Origin: Burkholderia stagnalis
GTDB taxonomy: Bacteria > Pseudomonadota > Gammaproteobacteria > Burkholderiales > Burkholderiaceae
Reading direction: 5' to 3'
Assembly (NCBI RefSeq): GCF_902830275.1
Contig: NZ_CADESW010000002.1
Span: 1-64,000 of the forward strand
DNA: 64,000 nucleotides
Both the position numbers and the translations under genes were made by a program. Every line of letters begins with the position of its first letter. Position 1 is the stretch's first letter. A model generated the notes under the pieces. The model was not told the DNA's origin, ran no database searches, and saw only the letters and a list, made by a program, of their open reading frames with translations. Below are positions 57,628-64,000 of the stretch, piece by piece.

Positions 57628-59520
57628 ATGCAGGGAACCGCAGCGCCCCGCCGGCGACGCACGTCCGCGTCCGCCCCGGCCCAGCACGTCCATCCGTCCG
57701 GCGACACCGAGCGCTCCCCCGCCCTTCAGGCCAGCGGCGCACCCGCCGCGACCGGCGCCGGCACCCGCGCGCCCGCACGGGGCAGGGTTGCCCGGACCGG
57801 CTGGCGCGCGTGGCTGCTGGTCGCCGCCGTGTTCTGCGCGTACCTGCTGCCCGGCGTGCTCGGCCACGATCCGTGGAAACAGGACGAAACCTATACGTTC
57901 GGCATCATCCAGCACATGCTCGAAACCGGCGACTGGGTCGTACCGACCAACGCCGGCGCGCCGTTCATGGAAAAGCCGCCGCTCTATGCGTGGGTCGCGA
58001 CGAGCCTCGCGTGGCTGCTGCAGCGGGTGATGCCGCTGCACGACGCGGCCCGGCTCGCGAGCGCGCTGTTCGCGGCGCTCGGTTTCGCGTTCACCGCGCG
58101 CGCGGCACGCGTCGCGAGCGGCGCGGCCAGCTGGTTCGATGCGCGCGTCATCGGGCCCGTCGCGCTGTGCGCGAGCACCCTCGTGGTGGTCAAGCACGTG
58201 CACGACATGATGACCGACGTCGCGCTGTTCGCCGGCGCGGCGATCGCGTTCTGCGGCCTGCTCGAACTCGTCATCCAGCACCTCGAGCGCGCTCGGCGTG
58301 CGCAGCTCGGCCTGCCGGACCAGCCGCAGCACCGCCTCGCCGCGCCGATGTTCGGCGCCGGCGTCGGCATCGCGCTGATGACGAAGGGTCTGTTCGTGCC
58401 GCTCGTGTTCGCGGCCACGCTCGTCGCCGTGCTGGTGCTCTACCCCGCGTGCCGCACCCGTGCGTTCGCGCGCTCGCTCGGCATCGCCGCGCTCGTGTTC
58501 GCGCCGTTCGCGATCATCTGGCCGACCGCGCTGTTCCTGCGCTCGGAGACGCTGTTCCTCGCGTGGTTCTGGGACAACAACGTCGGCCGCTTCTTCGGCT
58601 TCTCGGTGCCGCAGCTCGGCGCCGAAAACGACAAGCCGCTGTTCATCCTGCGCGCGTTCCTGACGGTCGGATTCCCGGTCGTGCCGCTCGCGATCGTCGC
58701 GCTCGCGCGCGGCGCATGGCGCGACTGGCGCACGCCGCGCGTCGCGCTGCCGGTCGTGTTCGCCACGGTCGGGCTGACGGTGCTGCAGGTATCCGCGACG
58801 TCGCGCCAGCTCTACATCCTGCCGTTCATCGCGCCGCTCGCGCTGGTCGCCGCGCAGGCGATCTGCCGCCTGCCGCGCGCGCTGCACGTCGGCTGGGATT
58901 ACCTGGCCCGCGCGCTGTTCGGCAGCGTCGCGGTGCTCGCGTGGGCGATCTGGTCGGTGATGGCCGATCCGGCCGCGTCGCGCGCGCGCCTCGCGCCGCT
59001 CGGCCGCTGGCTGCCGCTCGACTGGACGATGCCGCTCGAGCCGGGCCTCGTGCTCGGCGCGCTCGCGCTGACGATCGGCTGGCTGTGGCTGCTGCCGACG
59101 CTGCGCACGACGGGCCGCTGGCGCGGCGCGCTGTCGTGGGCCGCGGGCGCGATCGTCGCGTGGGGCCTCGTCTACACGCTGCTGCTGCCGTGGCTCGACG
59201 TCGCGAAGAGCTACCGCTCGGTGTACGAGGACCTGAACGCGCATCTCGCGGCGGAGTGGAACGCGGGCGACTGCATGGCGAGCCTGCCCGGCTTCGGCGA
59301 ATCGGAAGCGCCGATGCTGTACTACTTCTCGCGCATCCTGCATGAACCCGTCGAAGAGCCGCAGCAGACGCGCTGCACGTGGATGATCGTCCAGGGCGTG
59401 CGCTCCGTCGAGCAGTCGCCGGGCGCCGAATGGAAGCTGTTCTGGTCGGGCGCCCGCCCGGGCGACGACGGCGAGATGCTGCGCGTCTACGTGCGTACGC
59501 CCGAGCAGCACTTGCAGTAA
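57628..59520 (+). CDS. ArnT-like glycosyltransferase family 39 protein
   Basis: A 630-residue membrane glycosyltransferase of the GT-C fold. After a disordered basic N-terminus of about 55 residues, the first helix is followed by the acidic loop HDPWKQDETYTFG, where the family's catalytic Asp lies, and about 11 more helices. A periplasmic C-terminal domain ends the chain. ArnT enzymes move sugars such as aminoarabinose from undecaprenyl phosphate to lipid A, but no arn genes are adjacent, so substrate and acceptor are unknown. No clear promoter was fixed in the 222-base gap before it. Confidence 0.85.
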   Translation: MQGTAAPRRRRTSASAPAQHVHPSGDTERSPALQASGAPAATGAGTRAPARGRVARTGWRAWLLVAAVFCAYLLPGVLGHDPWKQDETYTFGIIQHMLETGDWVVPTNAGAPFMEKPPLYAWVATSLAWLLQRVMPLHDAARLASALFAALGFAFTARAARVASGAASWFDARVIGPVALCASTLVVVKHVHDMMTDVALFAGAAIAFCGLLELVIQHLERARRAQLGLPDQPQHRLAAPMFGAGVGIALMTKGLFVPLVFAATLVAVLVLYPACRTRAFARSLGIAALVFAPFAIIWPTALFLRSETLFLAWFWDNNVGRFFGFSVPQLGAENDKPLFILRAFLTVGFPVVPLAIVALARGAWRDWRTPRVALPVVFATVGLTVLQVSATSRQLYILPFIAPLALVAAQAICRLPRALHVGWDYLARALFGSVAVLAWAIWSVMADPAASRARLAPLGRWLPLDWTMPLEPGLVLGALALTIGWLWLLPTLRTTGRWRGALSWAAGAIVAWGLVYTLLLPWLDVAKSYRSVYEDLNAHLAAEWNAGDCMASLPGFGESEAPMLYYFSRILHEPVEEPQQTRCTWMIVQGVRSVEQSPGAEWKLFWSGARPGDDGEMLRVYVRTPEQHLQ

Positions 59521-59614
59521 CCGACAGCGGCATGGCGCGCCGTCGGCCGACGCGCGCGCCCCGCCCGCCCCTGCCTTGCGCCGGCCGGAACGGCCGACAC
59601 ACGCTTCCCGACGC

Positions 59615-60232
59615 TCAGAACGACGAACCCGGCTCGCGCAGGAACGCGGCCTCGTCGTCGGTCGACACGCGCCCGAGAATCGCGTTCCGGTGCGGGAACC
59701 GGCCGAAGCGCTCGATCACGGCCGCGTGCCGCAGCGCGAAATCGTGATACCCGGCGCACCCCGCCTCCGCCCGGATGCCTTCGCAAAGACGCACGGCCTC
59801 GCGCTGGCTGTCCGGCGACTCGTCGTGCTCGAACGGCAAATATGCAAAGACGCGGTGATGGCCGCTCGGCAGCAGCGCATCCCCGCCCGACGCGACGAGG
59901 TCACGGGCGACCGCGAGCGCCTTCGGATCGGCGGCGAACGCGCGCGGCGTGCCGCGATGGATGTTGCGCGAGAACTGGTCGAGCACGACGATCAGCGCGA
60001 GCGCGCCCTGCGCGGAGCTCGCCCAGTGGTCGCAGCCGCCGTCGCACGCCGCATCGAGCAGCGCGCTGTAGCGCTCGCGCAGCTGCGCATCGAGCGCCGC
60101 GCCGCCGTTGAACCACATCTTGCGCGCGTGGCCGAACTCGGCCGAGCCGGGCGCACCGAACCAGAATTCCAGCACGTCGCGGGCGCGCGGATCGAGCGCC
60201 GTACGATCGTTGTCGGGGGGATTCACCGTCAT
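59615..60232 (-). CDS. DUF924 family protein
   Basis: A 205-residue soluble helical protein of the DUF924 family, unknown function. Hallmarks are VLEFWFGAPGSAEF near the N-terminus, VVLDQFSRNIHRGTPRAFAAD in the middle and RFGRFPHRNAILGR near the end. Its ATG overlaps the stop of the alanyl-tRNA editing gene by four bases (ATGA), so translation is coupled. Confidence 0.92.
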   Translation of the reverse strand: MTVNPPDNDRTALDPRARDVLEFWFGAPGSAEFGHARKMWFNGGAALDAQLRERYSALLDAACDGGCDHWASSAQGALALIVVLDQFSRNIHRGTPRAFAADPKALAVARDLVASGGDALLPSGHHRVFAYLPFEHDESPDSQREAVRLCEGIRAEAGCAGYHDFALRHAAVIERFGRFPHRNAILGRVSTDDEAAFLREPGSSF

Positions 60233-60960
60233 GCAAGCTCCAGGACGACGCGCCGCGTGCGCGCGCTTTTCTTCTCAAGTTTCGCGACCCGCAGGCCGCC
60301 GATTTCCGACGTGTTGCGCACGTGCGTGCCGCCGCACGGCTGCAGGTCGACGCCGTCGATCCGCAGCAGCCGCACGCGGCCGAGGCCCATCGGCGGCTTC
60401 ACGCTCATCGTGCGCACGAGCTCGGGCCGCTCGGCCATCTCGTCGTCGGTGATCCATTCGGTCGTGACGGGGTGCGCGCCGGCGATCAGCGCCGCGAGCC
60501 GCCGCTCGACGTCGTCGCGGTCGATCGGCTCGGCCGTCGCGAAATCCAGCCGCACGTAATCGGCCGTCACGCTGCAGCCGTCGACCGGATACGGCAGCAC
60601 CGCGCACATCAGGTGCGCCGCCGTATGCAGGCGCATGTGCCGGTAGCGGCGCGTCCAGTCGATCTCGGCAAGCACGCGCGCGCCGGGCGCGAGCGCCGCG
60701 AGCCCGGCCTCCTGCCCCGGCGCCGGCAGGTGCGCCGCGTCGTCGGGCGTCGCGCCGTCGAACTTCGCCTTGCGGGTATCGGCGATCGCGATCGCCGTGC
60801 CGTCCGGCAGCGTCAGCGCGCCGCAGTCGCCGGCCTGGCCGCCGCCGAGCGGATAGAACACCGTGCGGTCGAGCCGGATGCCGTCGTCGCCGACCGCAGT
60901 GACGACCGCTTCACAACGGATCAGGTAGGCGTCGTCCCGAAACAGCGCATGGGTTGTCAT
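60229..60960 (-). CDS. Alanyl-tRNA editing protein (AlaX-like)
   Basis: A 243-residue free-standing editing domain that hydrolyses misacylated tRNA-Ala (Ser- or Gly-tRNA-Ala). The zinc motif is complete: H112-x3-H116 (LHTAAH) and C209-x3-H213 (PCGGTH). The N-terminal FYPLGGGQAGDCG loop is also typical. The start at 60960 is the family start MTTHALFRDD; a longer upstream frame is not used. Coupled to DUF924 downstream. Confidence 0.92.
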   Translation of the reverse strand: MTTHALFRDDAYLIRCEAVVTAVGDDGIRLDRTVFYPLGGGQAGDCGALTLPDGTAIAIADTRKAKFDGATPDDAAHLPAPGQEAGLAALAPGARVLAEIDWTRRYRHMRLHTAAHLMCAVLPYPVDGCSVTADYVRLDFATAEPIDRDDVERRLAALIAGAHPVTTEWITDDEMAERPELVRTMSVKPPMGLGRVRLLRIDGVDLQPCGGTHVRNTSEIGGLRVAKLEKKSARTRRVVLELA

Positions 60961-61061
60961 GAGCAGGCCTCGTCGTGATGGGGATCGATCAGTGTCGCGC
61001 GATGCGCCGCACCGGCCCAGACGCACTTCGGCGCGCATCCGGGCGGCGGCGTACCGGCCGA

Positions 61062-61472
61062 TCAACCGGGCCGGTTGCGCATCCAGTCGGCGGTGTCGTA
61101 GAACGAGTGCATCAGCCGCTCGCGCAGCGGCTCCGGCAGGCCGACGTCCTCCATCGCCCACGCCATGCAGCGCAGCCACTGGTCGCGCTCGACCGACGCG
61201 ATCGGGAACGGCAGGTGCCGCGCGCGCAGGCGCGGATGGCCGAAGCGGTCGATATAGTGATCGGGCCCGCCGAGCCAGCCGCACAGAAACCAGAACAGCT
61301 TGTCGCGCGAACCGTCGAGCGAGGCCGGGTGCAGCGCGCGGATCTGCGCGAATTCCGGCTCGAGGTCCATCAGGTCGTAGAAGCGGTCCACCATCTCGCG
61401 CACGCGGGCTTCGCCGCCCACGAGCTCGAACGCCGTCGGCTGGGACGGCGCGTCGTCATTCACATCGGTCAT
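61062..61472 (-). CDS. Group II truncated hemoglobin
   Basis: A 136-residue 2-on-2 globin. Key residues are in place: distal Y32 (B10, RFYDLM), proximal H86 (F8, LRARHLPF) and W99 (G8, RDQWLRCM), which marks group II. Such globins bind O2 or NO and may protect respiration from nitrosative stress. It is 101 bases upstream of the editing protein gene and 41 bases downstream of the ABC permease gene, all on the minus strand. Confidence 0.95.
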   Translation of the reverse strand: MTDVNDDAPSQPTAFELVGGEARVREMVDRFYDLMDLEPEFAQIRALHPASLDGSRDKLFWFLCGWLGGPDHYIDRFGHPRLRARHLPFPIASVERDQWLRCMAWAMEDVGLPEPLRERLMHSFYDTADWMRNRPG

Positions 61473-61513
61473 ACGGATAATCGGGAATCAGGATATTCAG
61501 GGCCGGGCGACGC

Positions 61514-64000
61514 TCACGCGTCGCGCAGCGACTGCAGCGCGGGGCGCCGCAGCACATTATGCAGGCTGAGCCAGCCGGCCGCACCCGCGCATGCGACGCC
61601 GGCCGCGATGCCGGCCGGCACGAGCCACGGGTCGACCGCCAGCTTGAAATCGAACACGCGCGCCGCGAGCACCCAGCCGACCGCGATCGCGCCCGCCGCC
61701 GCGAGCCCGCCGGCCAGCACGCCCACCACGAGGAATTCGGCGCGCTGCACCGCGCCCACCTGTGCGCGCGACGCGCCGAGCGCGCGCAGCAGCGCGGCCT
61801 CCCGCACGCGCTCGTCGCGCGACCCGGCGAGCGCCGTGTACAGCACCAGCACGCCGGCCGCGAGCGTGAACGCGAACAGGAACTGCACCGCGCCGATCAC
61901 CTGCACCATCATCCGCTGCAGTTGCGCGAGGATCGGCGCGACGTCGATCGCGGTCAGGTTCGGATAGCGCGCGATCAGCGGATCGAGCAGCGCCGCGCGC
62001 TCGGCCGGCAGGTGGAAGCTCGTCAGGTAGATCGCGGGGAAATCCTTCAGCGCCGCGGGCGGCATCAGCACGAAGAAGTTGACGCGGAACGTGCCCCAGT
62101 CGAGCTTGCGCACGCTCGTGACCGGCGCCTCCACCGACAGGCCCGTCACGTCGAAACGCAGCACGTCGCCGGGCTTCACGTTCAGCAACTGCGCCAGGCC
62201 CGATTCGATCGAGATCTGCGGCGCGCTCGCCGTGCCGAACCAGTCGCCGGCCGTGATCCGGTTGTCGGGCGGCAGCTCGGTCGTATAGGACAGGTTGAAC
62301 TCGCGATCGACCAGCCGTCGCGCGTCGTCGTTCTGGTACGCGTCCGGATTCACCGGCTTGCCGTTGATCGCGACGAGGCGGCCGCGCACCATCGGCGCGG
62401 GCACCGCGTCGCGCACGCCGTGCGCGGCGAGATACGCGGCGACGTCCGCGCGCTGGTCCGGCTGGATGTCGATCAGGAACTGGTTCGGCGCGTCGGGCGG
62501 CGTCGACTGCCGCCAGCCGGCAACGAGATCGTTGCGGGTGATCGCGATCAGCAGCAGGCACATCAGGCCGAGCGCGAGCGCGGTGATCTGCAGCGCGCTC
62601 GCGGTGCCGCGCCGGTGCAGCGACGCGAGCGCGTAGCGCCAGCCGAGGCCCGCCGCGACCCGCCCGTTGCGCACCGCGCGCGCCGCCGCGAACAGCGCGA
62701 GCCGGGCGATCAGCGCGAAACCGAGCAGCGCGCCCGCGAAGCCGCCCGCAACGATCAGCCCGAGTCTCAGGTTGCCCGCGGCCGCGACCAGCAGCCCCGC
62801 GAACAGCACGATGCCGCCCGCGTACGCGGCCCACGCGATGCGCGCCGCGTCGCCCCACTCGCGCCGCAGCACGCGCACCGGCGGCACGCGCGTGAGCGGC
62901 GCGAGCGGCGGCAGCGCGAAGCCGAGCAGCAGCACCAGCGCCGCGCCGACGCCGATGGCGGCCGGCCACAGCGTCGGCGGCGGCAGCGCGACCTCGATCA
63001 GGCTGCCGAGCGCCGCGAGCAGCACCCAGTGGCCGGCGTAGCCGAGCGCCGCGCCCGCCACGCCGCCCGCCATGCCGATCCCGATGAATTCGAGCGCGAA
63101 CAGCGCGCCGAGCGTGCGGCGGCTGACACCGAGGCAGCGCATCGTCGCGCAGCCGTCGAGATGGCGCCGCATGTAGCGCTGCGCGGCCATCGCGATCGCG
63201 ACCGCCGCGAGCAGCGCAGTCAGCAGCGCGACCAGCGTGAGGAAATGACGCGCGCGGTCGAGCGTCTGCCGCACCTGCGGCTGGCCCTCCTGCAGCGATT
63301 CGAGGCCGACGCCGCGCAGCTTGCCGCCGTCGACGCGCGCGTGCGCATACGCCTCGAACCGCGCGACCGCCGGCTCGCTGCCGGCCACCAGCAGCCGGTA
63401 CGTGACGCGGCTGCCGTAGCCGGTCAGCCCGGTCGCCGCCAGCTCGTCGGCGCGCATCATCAGCCGCGGCGAGAAATTGACGAACGAGAAGCCGCGATCG
63501 AGCTCGCGCACGATCGACGCCGCGACCGTGAACGTGCGCAGCCCGACGCGCACGGTGTCACCGGCCTTCAGGTGCAATGCATCGAGCAGCGCCGGATCGG
63601 CCCAGACCGTGCCGGGCGCCGGAATCGCCGTCGCCTTGACGGCGTGCGCCCCGCCCGCCGGCGCGATCTCGACCGCGCCGCGCAGCGGATAGCCCGGCGA
63701 CACGGCCTTCACGGCCGCGAGCCGCGCGGGCGGCGCATCGCCGGTCGCCTCGCCGGCGGTCGAGCCGATCATGCTGGGAAAGATGGCCGTGGTCGCGGTG
63801 CGCAGCCCGAGCGCGCGGGCCTCGCGGTCGAAGGACGCATCGACGGGGCGATCGCCGCGCACGACGAAATCGGCGCCGAGCATCTGGCGCGCGTCGCGCT
63901 CGAGCCCCTGGCGCAGCCGGTCGGCGAGAAAGCCGACGCTCGTCAGCGCCGCGACGGCCAGCACCAGCGCGAGCACGAGCAGCGTCAGCTCGCCCGCGCG
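61514..64000 (-). CDS. FtsX-like ABC transporter permease, partial (start beyond the window)
   Basis: At least 828 residues of a long permease with two FtsX-type halves. Four-helix clusters occur near residue 240-400 and at the C-terminus, with large periplasmic domains between. The family (YbbP-like) works with a small ATPase, often YbbA, and is linked to lysophospholipase TesA in E. coli. The frame continues to the right edge with RAGELTLLVLALVLAVA, so the start codon is outside. The C-terminus is complete, ending LQSLRDA. Confidence 0.9.
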   Translation of the reverse strand, partial: RAGELTLLVLALVLAVAALTSVGFLADRLRQGLERDARQMLGADFVVRGDRPVDASFDREARALGLRTATTAIFPSMIGSTAGEATGDAPPARLAAVKAVSPGYPLRGAVEIAPAGGAHAVKATAIPAPGTVWADPALLDALHLKAGDTVRVGLRTFTVAASIVRELDRGFSFVNFSPRLMMRADELAATGLTGYGSRVTYRLLVAGSEPAVARFEAYAHARVDGGKLRGVGLESLQEGQPQVRQTLDRARHFLTLVALLTALLAAVAIAMAAQRYMRRHLDGCATMRCLGVSRRTLGALFALEFIGIGMAGGVAGAALGYAGHWVLLAALGSLIEVALPPPTLWPAAIGVGAALVLLLGFALPPLAPLTRVPPVRVLRREWGDAARIAWAAYAGGIVLFAGLLVAAAGNLRLGLIVAGGFAGALLGFALIARLALFAAARAVRNGRVAAGLGWRYALASLHRRGTASALQITALALGLMCLLLIAITRNDLVAGWRQSTPPDAPNQFLIDIQPDQRADVAAYLAAHGVRDAVPAPMVRGRLVAINGKPVNPDAYQNDDARRLVDREFNLSYTTELPPDNRITAGDWFGTASAPQISIESGLAQLLNVKPGDVLRFDVTGLSVEAPVTSVRKLDWGTFRVNFFVLMPPAALKDFPAIYLTSFHLPAERAALLDPLIARYPNLTAIDVAPILAQLQRMMVQVIGAVQFLFAFTLAAGVLVLYTALAGSRDERVREAALLRALGASRAQVGAVQRAEFLVVGVLAGGLAAAGAIAVGWVLAARVFDFKLAVDPWLVPAGIAAGVACAGAAGWLSLHNVLRRPALQSLRDA

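Noticed and set aside
59533..59560. GC-rich inverted repeat between the ArnT-like and DUF924 genes as a terminator
   Set aside because: The arms are CGCG-type simple sequence common in this DNA and no T-run follows.

Overview
The window is high-GC chromosomal DNA whose gene content and protein sequences look like Burkholderia, most likely the main chromosome of a Burkholderia cepacia complex member. This is inferred from the proteins and from beta-proteobacterial gene orders (tpiA-secG-tRNA-Leu-nuoA to nuoN; leuA-pssA-psd-ilvC-ilvH-ilvI; sigma factor-DUF3619-DUF3106-RDD). I saw no insertion sequence, prophage, CRISPR array or integrase.

Layout. 1-360 is the promoter and leader of an rRNA operon running leftwards out of the window, with two tandem sigma70-type promoters. 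480-11,700 holds mixed genes: a DUF2863 protein, a LuxR-type regulator, a membrane protein, an exported protein with a lysine-rich tail, an M14 carboxypeptidase with YaaA, a PIN protein, an aminotransferase, a GST and an acyl-CoA cluster. 11,800-17,200 holds YfcG, a MaoC/MaoC/acyl-CoA dehydrogenase pair unit, DUF1178 and a Nudix hydrolase. 17,200-32,430 is the complete 14-gene respiratory complex I operon (nuoA-N, minus strand) plus a DUF2818 gene fused by a TAATG overlap. 32,500-38,100 holds tRNA-Leu(GAG), secG, tpiA, a quinone oxidoreductase, pnp and rpsO.

38,100-42,700 carries an amino-acid type ABC binding protein, a BamE-like lipoprotein and a beta-carbonic anhydrase with a SulP anion transporter behind an AT-rich control region. 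42,700-49,720 is the branched-chain amino acid and phospholipid block (leuA, pssA, psd, ilvC, ilvH, ilvI). 50,060-52,340 is a tightly overlapping operon of an RNA polymerase sigma factor with three poorly characterised membrane or exported proteins. 52,530-57,400 holds an LpxH-like hydrolase, a glycosyltransferase, diacylglycerol kinase, a TetR regulator, a LOG-type nucleotide hydrolase and an SDR. The right end holds an ArnT-like glycosyltransferase, DUF924, an alanyl-tRNA editing protein, a truncated hemoglobin and a large FtsX-type ABC permease cut by the window edge.

The most interesting unannotated signal is upstream of leuA. A 28-codon reading frame at 44377-44463 (minus) has nine leucine codons, five of them the rare CTA, partly carried by a perfect 26-bp palindrome built from a repeated CTAGCG unit. 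Its ATG lies at or one base from the start predicted by a good sigma70 promoter, and it is followed by a hairpin with a T-rich tail before leuA. This looks like a leaderless leader peptide for transcription attenuation of leucine synthesis. Second is the sigma factor-DUF3619-DUF3106-RDD operon, whose layout suggests an undescribed envelope-sensing sigma/anti-sigma unit.
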